Shown in pieces: positions 1 through 9,447 of a DNA stretch of 64,000 bases. Each line of letters starts with the position of its first letter. The stretch's first letter is position 1. The stretch comes from Anaerostipes hadrus ATCC 29173 = JCM 17467 (GTDB lineage Bacteria; Bacillota; Clostridia; Lachnospirales; Lachnospiraceae): contig NZ_AP028031.1 of assembly GCF_030296915.1 (NCBI RefSeq), positions 201,001 to 265,000 of the forward strand, in the 5' to 3' direction. Position numbers and translations under genes: made by a program. Under the pieces are notes generated by a model. The model made no database searches. It was given only the letters and a program-made list of their open reading frames with translations, and was not told where the DNA came from.

Positions 1-63
1 GATAACGTTTAACATACACCCATCAGCTTGAATTTTATTAATTTTATACAAGAATGTCTTCAG
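1..63. repeat. Linker-repeat fragment at the window edge
   Basis: The first bases (GATAACGTTTAACATACACC) match the linker seen near 11074, 19146, 40956 and, inverted, near 20369, 53201 and 60391. It is followed by a short stretch running into the palindrome at 64-263. The left side is cut by the window edge, so the full composite unit cannot be judged. Confidence 0.6.
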
Positions 64-263
64 GTATTCATAAAAAGATAAAGAAAGATAGCGGTACGAA
101 ATGGTAGAATTCCATAGGATTTTTTGCAAAATCGCAGCCAACACGGGCACTGTTTGAACGTAGTGAGTTGTGCAGGAGTGTTGGCGGATCAGCGTTTTGC
201 AAAAAATCCGTTAATGGAATTCGTTTTTCGTACCGCTATCTTTCTTTATCTTTTTATGAATAC
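64..263. repeat. Long palindromic repeat, type C (copy 1)
   Basis: The outer arms are perfectly complementary for about 38 nt, from GTATTCATAAAAAGATAAAG at 64 to its complement ending at 263. Inner partly paired segments include TTTTTTGCAAAA and its counterpart. The same element occurs in opposite orientation at 20125-20324, down to the loop text around GCCAACACGGGCACTGTTTG. No coding sequence is convincing inside it; the small open frame here is a by-product of the repeat. Confidence 0.85.
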
Positions 264-395
264 TCAATATATTCCCATCATACAATTAAAAAATTTTACA
301 AAAACTTATCATTCCCATGTACCTTTCCTTAATCTCCCAAGTGTATAGTTAAACTCAACAGAGAATGATTGACTATATCAAAGGAGGATCTTATT

Positions 396-2510
396 GTGAG
401 AACAATTCGCAGAAACATAGCAAGAAATGCAAAAAAATATGCAGCAAAAGCAACTGTATCAGCCATGATGTTAGCAGGCGGAGTTATGATGGCATCTCCA
501 ATCCTTTCATCAACAGTCAGCGCAGCGACAGAACATTGGAATGATGCATCTGCTTCTAAAACAGAAAGCTGGTCCACATGGAAAGCAAACTGGGATAAAT
601 ACAGCACAAACTATGAAAATGTATCCCTAACACCAGGAGCGACAGAATCACAGCTTAATTTTGCATACTACAGCAAGACAAAAGAAACACCAAAAGTTAA
701 GATCGCAACAAAAGCAGATATGTCTGATGCAAAAGAAGTCGAAGGAAAACAGACACAGGCAGTAGCGATCGAAGGTGTTCAGTACTATTCTAACAAAGCA
801 TCTGTAAATGACCTGAAAGAAAATACAACTTACTACTATCAGGTATTCCAGAACGGAAAATATCAGGATGTACAGAAATATTCTACAAAATCATTTAAAA
901 ACTATTCTTTCTTATATGTAGGAGATCCTCAGATCGGAGCATCTTCAGGACAGACAAGTACTGAAGGAGATGCGATGAAAGATAATAACTATGCAGCAAG
1001 AAATGATAGTTATAACTGGAACAACGTATTAAATAACGCGGTAAAACAGAATCCAAATCTAAGTTTTGTTGCATCCGCAGGAGATCAGGTAAATAACAAT
1101 AACAATGAAAAACAGTATGCAGGTTACCTTGGAGCAGATGCTTTAAGATCTCTTCCAGTAGCAACAACGATCGGAAACCACGATTCTGGATCAGCACAGT
1201 ATGAGATGCATTACAACAATCCAAATGCATTTGATACAGGTGGATATAGAAACACAGCAAAGTATACAGAAGGAAAGACAGCAGCAGGAACAGACTATTA
1301 TTACACATATGGAAATACATTGTTTATCGTATTAGACACAAACAATTACAACTGTGCAACTCACGAAAATGTTATGCGTAAAGCGATCAAAGAAAATCCA
1401 AATGTAAAATGGAAAGTTGTAATGTTCCACCAGGACATTTATGGATCAGGATATGATCATTCAGATTCTGACGGAATGGTTTTAAGAACACAGTTAACAC
1501 CATTAATGGATAAATATGATATTGATGTTGTACTTCAGGGACATGACCATACATACTCCAGAACATATCAGTTACAGAGTGATGGACAGGCACATGATAA
1601 ATTCACAAAAACAGAAAATACAGCAAATTACGCAAAAGAAAACAACTGCTACGAAATCGTTGATACAACAAAAGGTGGAACGGTTGTAAATCCAAAAGGA
1701 ACTGTATATTTAGAAGCAAACTCAGCAACAGGATCTAAATTCTACAATCTGATCACGGCAAAACAGGATTTCATTTCTGAGAGAAGCCAGACATGGACAC
1801 CAAGTTATTCTGTAGTCAATGTAACAGATGACTCTTTTGAAGTTACAACATACGATGCGGACACAGGAAAAGTATTAGACGGATCATCTTCATATAAGAT
1901 CGTGAAGAAAGCAGAAGATACCAAAAAAGATGATGCGAACTCAAATACAACAAAGAAAGATGATACAACAGCAGTACAGGCAAAAAACCAGACGATTACA
2001 GCAACAGCATCTTATAAGAAGAGTGAAACATCCAAAGCATTCAAATTAAATGCAAAAACAAATGGAAATGGAAAACTCACTTACACAACATCAAACAAAG
2101 CAGTTGCAACAGTTGATGCCGCAGGAAAAGTAACAGTCAAAGGACCAGGAGTTGCCAAGATCACAGTCAAAGCAGCAGCAACTACGGACTACAAAGCAAC
2201 TTCCAAAACAGTTACAGTGACTGTAGCACCAAAGAAACAGGGTATCTCTTTAGTAAATAAGATCAAAAAACAGCTAACGATCAAATGGAAAAAGAATACG
2301 AAAGCATCAGGATATCAAGTTGTATATTCTACAAACAAGAAATTTACAGGTAAAAAGACAGTAAGAAAAGCGAAAACAACAACATCTTACAAGATCAAAG
2401 GTCTGAAAAAAGGGAAAAAATATTACGTCAAAGTCCGTTCTTACAAAACAGTAAATGGAAAACGTATTTATGGAGCCTACAGCACAGCCAAAAAAGCAAC
2501 AATCAAATAG
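396..2510 (+). CDS. Secreted purple-acid-phosphatase-like metallophosphoesterase with Big2 and FN3 domains
   Basis: Predicted exported calcineurin-type metallophosphatase that hydrolyses phosphoesters outside the cell; the substrate is unknown. GTG at 396 is chosen because AAGGAGGA lies 7 nt upstream; an earlier TTG at 369 has no ribosome site. Residues 1-43 form a basic signal peptide with a likely cut after TVSA. A purple-acid-phosphatase N-terminal fold follows, then metal-binding motifs in the usual order: GDPQIG (about 176), AGDQ, GNHDS (about 259), FHQD and GHDHTYS (about 382). A Lys/Asp/Thr-rich linker leads to a bacterial Ig-like (Big2) domain at about 540-610 and a very basic fibronectin-III domain at 615-704. 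The basic C-terminus may hold it to the cell wall. It stands alone, with a terminator behind it. Confidence 0.88.
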   Translation: MRTIRRNIARNAKKYAAKATVSAMMLAGGVMMASPILSSTVSAATEHWNDASASKTESWSTWKANWDKYSTNYENVSLTPGATESQLNFAYYSKTKETPKVKIATKADMSDAKEVEGKQTQAVAIEGVQYYSNKASVNDLKENTTYYYQVFQNGKYQDVQKYSTKSFKNYSFLYVGDPQIGASSGQTSTEGDAMKDNNYAARNDSYNWNNVLNNAVKQNPNLSFVASAGDQVNNNNNEKQYAGYLGADALRSLPVATTIGNHDSGSAQYEMHYNNPNAFDTGGYRNTAKYTEGKTAAGTDYYYTYGNTLFIVLDTNNYNCATHENVMRKAIKENPNVKWKVVMFHQDIYGSGYDHSDSDGMVLRTQLTPLMDKYDIDVVLQGHDHTYSRTYQLQSDGQAHDKFTKTENTANYAKENNCYEIVDTTKGGTVVNPKGTVYLEANSATGSKFYNLITAKQDFISERSQTWTPSYSVVNVTDDSFEVTTYDADTGKVLDGSSSYKIVKKAEDTKKDDANSNTTKKDDTTAVQAKNQTITATASYKKSETSKAFKLNAKTNGNGKLTYTTSNKAVATVDAAGKVTVKGPGVAKITVKAAATTDYKATSKTVTVTVAPKKQGISLVNKIKKQLTIKWKKNTKASGYQVVYSTNKKFTGKKTVRKAKTTTSYKIKGLKKGKKYYVKVRSYKTVNGKRIYGAYSTAKKATIK

Positions 2511-2555
2511 AGATGATAAAGAATTAGTGTCGTAATTTAATTTATCAGACAGAGC

Positions 2556-2605
2556 AAAAGCCTGCGCCCGGAATGATAGATCCGGACACAGGCATTCTCT
2601 GATTT
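2556..2605 (+). terminator. Rho-independent terminator after the metallophosphatase
   Basis: Hairpin with arms GCCTGCGCCCGGA and TCCGGACACAGGC (one mismatch region) followed by a T-rich tail (TGATTTTTCTTT). It separates the phosphatase from the next gene. Confidence 0.75.
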
Positions 2606-2650
2606 TTCTTTATAAATAAAAGGCTACGATTTATAGAAAGAAGACAACTT

Positions 2651-3772
2651 ATGGAAAAAGCAGTATCATGGAAAAAAATCTTGATTCTCGCAATAGCAGT
2701 GTGTTTATTTGCAGGGATCATAGTCAAATGCAATCAGTTTCAGAAAACGCCATTGGCATCTTATAAAGGACAAAAATATGAAAAAGCAGTTGTAACAAAG
2801 ATCATAAAAGATAATCTTGCAGAAGACGGAAGTCGTTATGGAACGCAGAAAGTTCTGGTCAAAATAACAACGGGAACCTACAAAGGAAAAGAAAAACAGG
2901 CGATCAATCCGAGCGGAACTTTATTTGGAGCGGACTGTAAAGTAGGAGCAAGGATCATCGTGATCGTAAATAAAAGTGGAACAAATGCAGGATTTACCGT
3001 ATATAGTCAGGACCGTACCATGGCAATCTATGGATTTGCGTTGATCTTTGCGGCAGTGGTATGTGCGATCGGCGGGAAGAAAGGCGTTTATGCTATTTTG
3101 AGCCTTGTATTTGCGTTTGCATGTATTATCGGTATTATGTTCCCAATGATGTATCGGGGAATTTCACCGATCGTGTTGACGATCATTGTGGCAGTGTTGA
3201 CAACGATCGTAACATTAGGACTTCTTGGTGGATATTCGGGCAAAACAGTGTCCGCGATCCTTGGAACAGCGATCGGAGTCGTGATCGCAGCAGTGGCAGC
3301 GATGGCATTTGGAAAAGCAGCAGGGATCACGGGGTATAATGTATCGGATATCGAAGCATTGAACTATGTCGGACAAAATACAAAGATAAAGATCGGAGAA
3401 TTGCTTTTTGCCGGAATCATCATTTCAGCATTAGGAGCCGTCATGGACGTTGGTATGTCCATTGCATCTACGATTCAGGAAATTTATGAAACAGACAAAA
3501 CACTGTCCATGAAACGACTTTTTGTATCAGGAATCAATGTTGGAAGAGATATGATGGGAACGATGACGAATACACTGATCTTTGCTTATGTGGGAGGTGC
3601 AATGACAACATTAGTGATCAATTACGCATATGATCTAAGCTACAGACAGTTAGCGAACTCTTATGTGATCGGAATTGAGATCATGCAAGGACTATCTGGA
3701 AGTCTTGGTGTTGTATTAACAGTACCGATCACAGCATTGATCGCATCATTTCTTGCAGTGCGCAAAAAATAA
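2651..3772 (+). CDS. YibE/F family membrane protein
   Basis: Polytopic membrane protein of the YibE/F-like family; its molecular role is not established. It has an N-terminal transmembrane anchor (residues 8-25), an extracytoplasmic region of about 90 residues (GQKYEKAVVTKI onward), then about seven hydrophobic helices. The family-typical stretch near DVGMSIASTIQEI is followed by GINVGRDMMGTMTNTLIFAY. Length (373 aa) fits the family. The start has only a weak upstream purine tract (GAAAGAAGA). It follows a terminator and is likely monocistronic. Family assignment is from sequence recognition; the function is unknown. Confidence 0.85.
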   Translation: MEKAVSWKKILILAIAVCLFAGIIVKCNQFQKTPLASYKGQKYEKAVVTKIIKDNLAEDGSRYGTQKVLVKITTGTYKGKEKQAINPSGTLFGADCKVGARIIVIVNKSGTNAGFTVYSQDRTMAIYGFALIFAAVVCAIGGKKGVYAILSLVFAFACIIGIMFPMMYRGISPIVLTIIVAVLTTIVTLGLLGGYSGKTVSAILGTAIGVVIAAVAAMAFGKAAGITGYNVSDIEALNYVGQNTKIKIGELLFAGIIISALGAVMDVGMSIASTIQEIYETDKTLSMKRLFVSGINVGRDMMGTMTNTLIFAYVGGAMTTLVINYAYDLSYRQLANSYVIGIEIMQGLSGSLGVVLTVPITALIASFLAVRKK

Positions 3773-3840
3773 ATTTTATAATTCATAAAATAAATCATAA
3801 ATACGGTCTATGGATTTTATAAAAAACATCTATAAATCTA

Positions 3841-3869
3841 TTGACACAGAAAAAAATTTCATGTATCGT
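3841..3869 (+). promoter_or_regulatory. Candidate promoter of the aroF leader
   Basis: TTGACA at 3841-3846, a 17-nt spacer, then TATCGT at 3864-3869. The -35 is perfect and the -10 is weak. It lies about 30 nt ahead of the leader peptide start. Confidence 0.5.
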
Positions 3870-3897
3870 AAAAACATCAAAACAAGGAGAAACTAAG

Positions 3898-4014
3898 ATG
3901 ACAACAAGTAAGATGAATAATTGCACATTTTATTACTTTAGCTTTCAGGGTTATTATTTTTATCCTGACTATTTTTGTTGCAATGAATCATCGCCAAAAC
4001 TTATGTCACTTTAA
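3898..4014 (+). CDS. Phe/Tyr-rich attenuator leader peptide of DAHP synthase
   Basis: A 38-codon open frame with a good ribosome site (AAGGAG, 8 nt before the ATG). Eleven of residues 11-26 are Phe or Tyr (CTFYYFSFQGYYFYPDYF). A strong terminator hairpin at 4037-4076 follows, and then the DAHP synthase gene. This is the classical layout of amino-acid-controlled transcription attenuation: ribosome stalling on Phe or Tyr codons when charged tRNA is short would favour read-through into aroF. The leader is seen directly; the regulatory mechanism is inferred from the trp/phe-type precedent. Confidence 0.85.
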   Translation: MTTSKMNNCTFYYFSFQGYYFYPDYFCCNESSPKLMSL

Positions 4015-4036
4015 ACCGACAGAGTAAAACATTTAA

Positions 4037-4076
4037 GGCATGCATTCTTGCAACAGAGTGCATGCCTTTTCTTTTT
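4037..4076 (+). terminator. Attenuator terminator before aroF
   Basis: Stem GGCATGCATTCT/AGAGTGCATGCC with loop TGCAAC, followed by TTTTCTTTTT. It lies 22 nt after the leader peptide stop and about 70 nt before the DAHP synthase start, so it would end transcription unless the ribosome stalls in the leader. Confidence 0.85.
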
Positions 4077-4144
4077 ACTCAAAGAAACAAAGGCCGCACC
4101 AGAGAAGCAAGATAGAAACGACTTGCCAGGAAAGGACGAACATC

Positions 4145-5152
4145 ATGATTATTATTTTAAAGAAACAGGCAGAAGAAGCAAAGATCAACGCATTAAAGAA
4201 AGAGATGGAAGAGCAGGGACTGGGAATCCACGAATCCGAAGGTGTTAACACAAGGATCCTTGGATTAGTGGGAGATACATCTGTTGTAGATATGCGTCAT
4301 ATCATGGCAAACAGCATCGTTGAAAATGTACAGCGTATTCAGGAGCCATACAAGAAGGCCAACAGAAAATTTCATCCAAACGATACAGTTGTTGATGTAA
4401 ACGGAGTAAAGATCGGTGGTGGAAACTTCCAGGTGATCGCAGGACCATGTTCTATTGAGACAAAAGAACAGATCACAGAAGTCGCAAACGATGTGAAGAA
4501 TTCTGGTGCAGGATTATTAAGAGGAGGAGCTTTCAAGCCAAGAACTTCCCCATACTCTTTCCAGGGACTTCATGGAGAAGGATTAGAATTATTATTAGAA
4601 GCTAAGAAAGCAACAGGACTTCCAGTTGTTACGGAGATCATGGATGCAAGTCATCTTCCATTATTCGAAGATGTGGACCTGATTCAGGTTGGAGCAAGAA
4701 ATATGCAGAACTTTGAATTATTAAAAGAATTAGGAAAGATCAACAAACCAATCTTATTAAAACGAGGACTTGCAGCAACGATCGAAGAATGGTTAATGAG
4801 TGCAGAATACATTATGGCAGGTGGAAATGAAAATGTAATCCTTTGTGAGAGAGGAATCCGAACATACGAAACAGCCATGAGAAATACATTAGATCTTTCT
4901 GCAATCCCTATGATCAAGAAGAAATCCCATCTTCCAGTCATGGTAGATCCATCTCACGCAACAGGAATCAGAGATATGGTAGAGCCAATGGCATTAGCAG
5001 CGATCGCAGCTGGGGCCGATGGATTAATGGTAGAAGTTCATAATGATCCAGCCAAAGCATTATGTGATGGACCACAGTCACTGACACCAGAACAGTTTGA
5101 TACATTGATGAAGAAGGTAAATAAGACAAGAGAATTCTTTCAGGCATTATAA
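4145..5152 (+). CDS. aroF: 3-deoxy-7-phosphoheptulonate (DAHP) synthase, class Ib
   Basis: Cytosolic enzyme joining phosphoenolpyruvate and erythrose 4-phosphate, the first step of aromatic amino acid synthesis. The ATG at 4145 is preferred, with AGGAAAGGA about 10 nt upstream; an in-frame extension back to 4040 would run through the attenuator and is rejected. Residues 1-70 resemble the N-terminal ferredoxin-like regulatory domain of class Ib enzymes. The barrel follows, with AGPCSIE (about 97), GGAFKPRTSPYSFQG, LKRG, GNENVILCERGIRTYE, and DPSHATG near residue 270. At 335 aa the length is normal. Feedback and attenuation by Phe/Tyr would act together; only the attenuator is seen in sequence. 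Confidence 0.95.
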   Translation: MIIILKKQAEEAKINALKKEMEEQGLGIHESEGVNTRILGLVGDTSVVDMRHIMANSIVENVQRIQEPYKKANRKFHPNDTVVDVNGVKIGGGNFQVIAGPCSIETKEQITEVANDVKNSGAGLLRGGAFKPRTSPYSFQGLHGEGLELLLEAKKATGLPVVTEIMDASHLPLFEDVDLIQVGARNMQNFELLKELGKINKPILLKRGLAATIEEWLMSAEYIMAGGNENVILCERGIRTYETAMRNTLDLSAIPMIKKKSHLPVMVDPSHATGIRDMVEPMALAAIAAGADGLMVEVHNDPAKALCDGPQSLTPEQFDTLMKKVNKTREFFQAL

Positions 5153-5164
5153 CTAGAAAAAATC

Positions 5165-5193
5165 TTGCTGAGAATTGTAAATTGGGATATACT
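5165..5193 (+). promoter_or_regulatory. Candidate promoter upstream of pth
   Basis: TTGCTG at 5165-5170, a 17-nt spacer, TATACT at 5188-5193. A hairpin with a weak T-tail (5217-5254) lies between it and pth, so transcripts from here would pass through that hairpin. Confidence 0.4.
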
Positions 5194-5216
5194 ATAACTA
5201 AAGAAAGAAAAAGACA

Positions 5217-5254
5217 ACCCGGGAATCCATTGATTTCCGGGTGTTTGTCAGTTT
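5217..5254 (+). terminator. Hairpin between aroF and pth, possible weak terminator
   Basis: Arms ACCCGGGAATC and GATTTCCGGGT with a short loop, followed by GTTTGTCAGTTTT. It can end aroF transcription, although the T-tract is interrupted. Because it lies downstream of the candidate pth promoter it may also be a 5' leader structure. Confidence 0.6.
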
Positions 5255-5286
5255 TATAGATTCTAGGGAAAAAGGAGAGATATCTT

Positions 5287-5853
5287 ATGAAAGTAATCGT
5301 CGGACTGGGGAATCCGGGAAAGAAATATGACAACACAAGACACAATATTGGATTTGAAGCCCTTGATTATATTGCAGACAAAGAAGGCATAAGTATAAAT
5401 ACAGGGAAACACAAAGCATTGATCGGAACTGGTTATATGGGAGGAGAAAAAGTCCTTCTTGTGAAACCACAGACATTTATGAACTTAAGCGGGGAAAGTC
5501 TTCGCCCAATCATGGATTTCTATAAATTAGAGCCAGAAGATTTTATCATTATTCATGATGATATCGACCTTGATGTTGGAAGACTGCGTATCCGAAGAAA
5601 GGGAAGTGCAGGGGGACATAATGGACTGAAAAGTATCATCAGTCATTTAGGAAGTATGGATTTCCCAAGGGTGAAGATCGGTGTTGGAGAGAAACCAAAA
5701 GGATATGATCTGGCAGATTATGTATTAGGACATTTTACGAAAGAAGAACAGGCAATCTTTGCGGAACGTTTTGATGAAGTGTACGATGCAGTACAGCTGA
5801 TCGTTATGGGCGACATCACAGAAGCGATGAACCGCCACAATAAGAAAAAGTAG
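5287..5853 (+). CDS. pth: Peptidyl-tRNA hydrolase
   Basis: Cleaves peptidyl-tRNA released by stalled ribosomes, recycling tRNA in the cytosol. The protein (188 aa, normal length) starts with the family signature VGLGNPGKKYDNTRHNIGF, holding the catalytic His at about residue 20. The other hallmarks follow: KPQTFMNLSG, HDDIDL and GSAGGHNGLKSI. AAAGGAGAGA precedes the ATG. The stop is 10 nt before mfd. The pth-mfd-prsA order is common in Clostridia and Bacilli. Confidence 0.97.
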   Translation: MKVIVGLGNPGKKYDNTRHNIGFEALDYIADKEGISINTGKHKALIGTGYMGGEKVLLVKPQTFMNLSGESLRPIMDFYKLEPEDFIIIHDDIDLDVGRLRIRRKGSAGGHNGLKSIISHLGSMDFPRVKIGVGEKPKGYDLADYVLGHFTKEEQAIFAERFDEVYDAVQLIVMGDITEAMNRHNKKK

Positions 5854-5862
5854 GGATAGAAA

Positions 5863-8800
5863 GTGTTAGAACATATATTAAAAGACGATCCGGTATACAG
5901 ACAATTAAAGGATGAGGTCGAAGATTACTGTGGCCCGGTTCTTGTATCAGGATGCACCGATACAGCCAAATGGCATCTGACCAGTCTGATCGGAAATCAT
6001 AAGAAAAAGCAATTTAAGATCATCATCGTACCAGACGAGAACAAAGCAAGACAATGGGTTGAGGCAAGTCATTTCTTTGGAGAAAAGGTTCAGTATATTC
6101 CAGCAAAAGATCCATTATTCTATACAGCCGATGTTCATGGAAATGCAATCGCAAGAGACCGTATGCTGGCAATCAAGAAGATCGTGGATGACAAATGTGG
6201 AACCTTTGTGATGACGATCGATGCTGTGATGGATCAGGTTGTTCCATTAAGTGATATTAAGAATCATAAGATGACGTTTAAAATGGGAGAGACACTGGAA
6301 GAGGCAACGATCGCAGAAGAATTTGTTGCCAGAGGCTACGAAAAAGCACCATTTGTTGAGGCTCCAGGCGAGTTTGCTGTGCGAGGAGGAATCATTGATA
6401 TTTTCCCATACACGCAGGAAAGCCCATATCGTATCGAACTATGGGGAGATGAAATTGATTCGATCCGAAGTTTTGATAAAGAAAGCCAAAGATCCATCGA
6501 AGAAGTCGATGCTCTGACCATTTATCCGGCATCAGAGATCATTTTAAATCAGCCAAGGATTGAACATGGTCTTCGAAATATGGAAGAAGATTATGAGAAG
6601 TTATCACAGAAGTTTAAAAAAGAAAAAAAATATGATCAGGAAGCCCGCCTAAGAAAAGAAATGGACCGTGTTCGTGAGGAATTAAGGGAACTTCATATGT
6701 TGATCGGAGTAGAAGGTTATCTCCCATATTTTTATGAAAATACAGAATGCATCTTAGATTATTTTCCAGAAGAAAGCATGATCTATATGGATGAACCAAA
6801 ACATATCAGAGAACGTGCAGATGCATTTTATCTGGAATTCTCAGAGAGTATGAAAAGCCGTCTGGAAGGTGGGTATCTTTTGCCTAAACAGGCAAATACG
6901 GTGACAGATTATGAGAGTATTTTATATCAGATCGAGAAACATAAGATGCTATGTTATTCGATCTTATCTGCTGAGATTAATGATTTTAGAGTTGCTAGAA
7001 CCTTATTTATGGATACAAAATCCATTCAGTCTTATAACAACAGTTTTGAGCAGTTAGTCAAAGATCTTACCAAATATCAGAGTAAGGACTACAGGATCGT
7101 TGTTGCTTCTCCATCTGTTACAAGAGCGAAACGTCTAAGCAGTGATCTGAGAGAAAATGGTTTGGTTGTGACATATGATAAGGACTTGAAATATGGAGTG
7201 GAAGCAGGGCAGATTGTTGTCACAGCAGGAAAGCTTCTGACAGGAATTGAATATCCGGCAGCCAAATGGGTATTGATCTCAGAAGGAGACATTTTCAAAG
7301 GAAGAGAAGAAAAAAAGCGCCGAAAGAAAGAGAAGAAAAAACAAGGAGAAAAGATCCGAAGTTTTGCAGATATCAATATCGGTGATTACGTTGTTCATGA
7401 AAAACATGGAGTCGGTATTTACCGCGGAATCGAAAAGATCACAACAGATGGGGTTGAAAAAGACTACATCAGTATTGAATATCAGGGCGGTGATAATTTA
7501 TTTATTTTAGCATCAGCCCTAGACCAGATTGCAAAATACGCAAGTGCAAATGCAAGAAAGCCGAAACTTCATAAATTAGGTGGAAATGAATGGAAGAAGA
7601 CGAAAACACGTGTCAAAGGTCAAGTCAAAGATATTGCGGAAGAACTCGTGCAGTTATATGCACTAAGACAGGCAAAAGAAGGATATGTTTATGATAAGGA
7701 CTCTGTATGGCAGAAAGAGTTTGAAGAATTATTTCCATACGATGAAACGCAGGATCAGTTAAATGCGATCGATGATACGAAAAGGGATATGGAAAGCAAG
7801 AAGATCATGGACCGACTGATCTGTGGAGATGTCGGGTATGGCAAGACAGAAGTAGCGATCCGTGCAGCATTTAAGGCAGTAGACAATGGAAAACAGGTGG
7901 CGTATCTCGTACCAACCACGATCCTTGCACAGCAGCATTACAATACATTTGCACAGAGATTTCATGATTACCCGATCACCGTACGCATGATGTCCAGATT
8001 CTGCACAGCAAAAGAGCAGAAAGAGACGATTGAAGGACTCAAAAATGGAACGGTAGATGTCGTGATCGGAACGCATCGCTTATTGTCCAAAGACATGCAG
8101 TATAAGAATCTGGGACTGCTCGTAATTGATGAAGAACAGCGTTTTGGAGTGACACATAAAGAAAAGATCAAGACAATGAAAAAAGATGTCGATGTCTTAT
8201 CCTTATCTGCTACACCAATTCCAAGAACCCTGCATATGAGTCTGATCGGAATCCGTGACATGAGTGTATTAGAAGAACCACCGCATGACCGAAGAGCGAT
8301 CCAGACATATGTTATGGAATATAATGAAGAACTGGTCAAAGAAGCGGTCTACCGCGAAATGACACGTGGCGGGCAGGTATATTATGTGTATAACCGCGTC
8401 AATAATATTGCAGAGGTGACAGCCGAATTACAGAGATTGCTTCCAGATGCGAAAGTTGCATTTGCACATGGACAGATGAAAGAACGCGAACTGGAAGAGA
8501 TCATGATGGGATTTATGAACCATGAGATCGATGTATTGGTATCTACAACAATCATCGAGACAGGACTAGATATTCCGAATGTAAATACAATGATCATTCA
8601 CGATGCCAACCAGCTTGGACTGTCCCAGTTGTATCAGTTAAGAGGACGTGTCGGAAGATCGAATCGAAATGCATTTGCATTTTTGATGTACAAAAAGAAC
8701 ACACTGTTAAAAGAAACCGCAGAAAAACGATTACAGGCGATCCGGGAATTTACAGATCTTGGATCCGGTTATAAGATCGCAATGCGAGATCTGGAGATCC

Positions 8801-9384
8801 GCGGAGCAGGAAATCTTTTGGGACAGGCACAATCCGGTCATATGGAAGCAGTTGGATACGATCTGTATTGCAAGATGCTGAATGAAGCAGTCTTGAGATT
8901 AAAAGGCGAATTAAAAGACGAGGATGAATTTGACACAACACTCGATCTCGACATCAATGCATTTATTCCATCAACGTATGTGTATAATGAATATCAAAAA
9001 CTGGAATTATACAAACGTATTTCATCCATTGAATCCGAAGATGAAATGGAAGATATGACAGATGAGTTGATCGACCGTTTTGGGGAAATGCCGAAAGCAG
9101 TCCACAATCTGTTATATGTTGCATATTTGAAATCATTAGCTCACCACGCTTATATGACAGATGTGAAACAAAAAGGAGAAAAAGTCTCATTTGAAATGAA
9201 ACCAGATGCAGCCGTGGATGTAGAAAAAATCCCAGCGATATTAGAAGAATACAAACGTGAATTATCCTTCCAGGCAGGCAAGAATCCGACGTTTGTACTG
9301 GATCTGTCAAAGACAAAGAAAGTGAAGCAGTTAGAAAAGATTGAACATTGTGTGAACTCGCTCAATTCATTGATAATCCGATAA
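5863..9384 (+). CDS. mfd: Transcription-repair coupling factor
   Basis: ATP-dependent translocase that removes RNA polymerase stalled at DNA damage and recruits UvrA. At 1173 aa it is full length. The UvrB-like N-terminal part (residues 1-350) includes RGGIIDIFPYT. The RNA polymerase interaction domain begins near FADINIGDYVVHEKHGVGIY (about 505-525). The RecG-type helicase has Walker A GDVGYGKTE (about 655), DEEQ (about 756), SATPIPRTL and QLRGRVGRS. A C-terminal TRCF domain follows. GTG at 5863 is taken as the start, with only a weak purine tract before it and 9 nt after the pth stop, suggesting translational coupling. uvrC lies in the same window but 51 kb away. Confidence 0.97.
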   Translation: MLEHILKDDPVYRQLKDEVEDYCGPVLVSGCTDTAKWHLTSLIGNHKKKQFKIIIVPDENKARQWVEASHFFGEKVQYIPAKDPLFYTADVHGNAIARDRMLAIKKIVDDKCGTFVMTIDAVMDQVVPLSDIKNHKMTFKMGETLEEATIAEEFVARGYEKAPFVEAPGEFAVRGGIIDIFPYTQESPYRIELWGDEIDSIRSFDKESQRSIEEVDALTIYPASEIILNQPRIEHGLRNMEEDYEKLSQKFKKEKKYDQEARLRKEMDRVREELRELHMLIGVEGYLPYFYENTECILDYFPEESMIYMDEPKHIRERADAFYLEFSESMKSRLEGGYLLPKQANTVTDYESILYQIEKHKMLCYSILSAEINDFRVARTLFMDTKSIQSYNNSFEQLVKDLTKYQSKDYRIVVASPSVTRAKRLSSDLRENGLVVTYDKDLKYGVEAGQIVVTAGKLLTGIEYPAAKWVLISEGDIFKGREEKKRRKKEKKKQGEKIRSFADINIGDYVVHEKHGVGIYRGIEKITTDGVEKDYISIEYQGGDNLFILASALDQIAKYASANARKPKLHKLGGNEWKKTKTRVKGQVKDIAEELVQLYALRQAKEGYVYDKDSVWQKEFEELFPYDETQDQLNAIDDTKRDMESKKIMDRLICGDVGYGKTEVAIRAAFKAVDNGKQVAYLVPTTILAQQHYNTFAQRFHDYPITVRMMSRFCTAKEQKETIEGLKNGTVDVVIGTHRLLSKDMQYKNLGLLVIDEEQRFGVTHKEKIKTMKKDVDVLSLSATPIPRTLHMSLIGIRDMSVLEEPPHDRRAIQTYVMEYNEELVKEAVYREMTRGGQVYYVYNRVNNIAEVTAELQRLLPDAKVAFAHGQMKERELEEIMMGFMNHEIDVLVSTTIIETGLDIPNVNTMIIHDANQLGLSQLYQLRGRVGRSNRNAFAFLMYKKNTLLKETAEKRLQAIREFTDLGSGYKIAMRDLEIRGAGNLLGQAQSGHMEAVGYDLYCKMLNEAVLRLKGELKDEDEFDTTLDLDINAFIPSTYVYNEYQKLELYKRISSIESEDEMEDMTDELIDRFGEMPKAVHNLLYVAYLKSLAHHAYMTDVKQKGEKVSFEMKPDAAVDVEKIPAILEEYKRELSFQAGKNPTFVLDLSKTKKVKQLEKIEHCVNSLNSLIIR

Positions 9385-9398
9385 GTTTGTGCTATAAT
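9370..9398 (+). promoter_or_regulatory. Promoter of prsA
   Basis: TTGATA (9370-9375), a 17-nt spacer, perfect TATAAT (9393-9398). It overlaps the end of mfd, so the foldase gene has its own vegetative promoter. Confidence 0.7.
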
Positions 9399-9447
9399 AT
9401 CGCCAGACATTAGCCTAATATAATCATAATATGAAGGAGAAAATGAA

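Noticed and set aside
124..348. Small open frame in the first palindrome, near-duplicated on the minus strand at 20076-20264
   Set aside because: The similar peptides arise because the same palindromic repeat occurs twice in opposite orientation; no ribosome site or start context.
4040..4144. N-terminal extension of DAHP synthase back to 4040
   Set aside because: It would start inside the attenuator terminator and has no ribosome site; the ATG at 4145 has one and gives the normal family length.
3841..4144. T-box or riboswitch in the aroF leader
   Set aside because: No T-box sequence or known aptamer pattern was seen; a translated aromatic-rich leader plus terminator explains the region.
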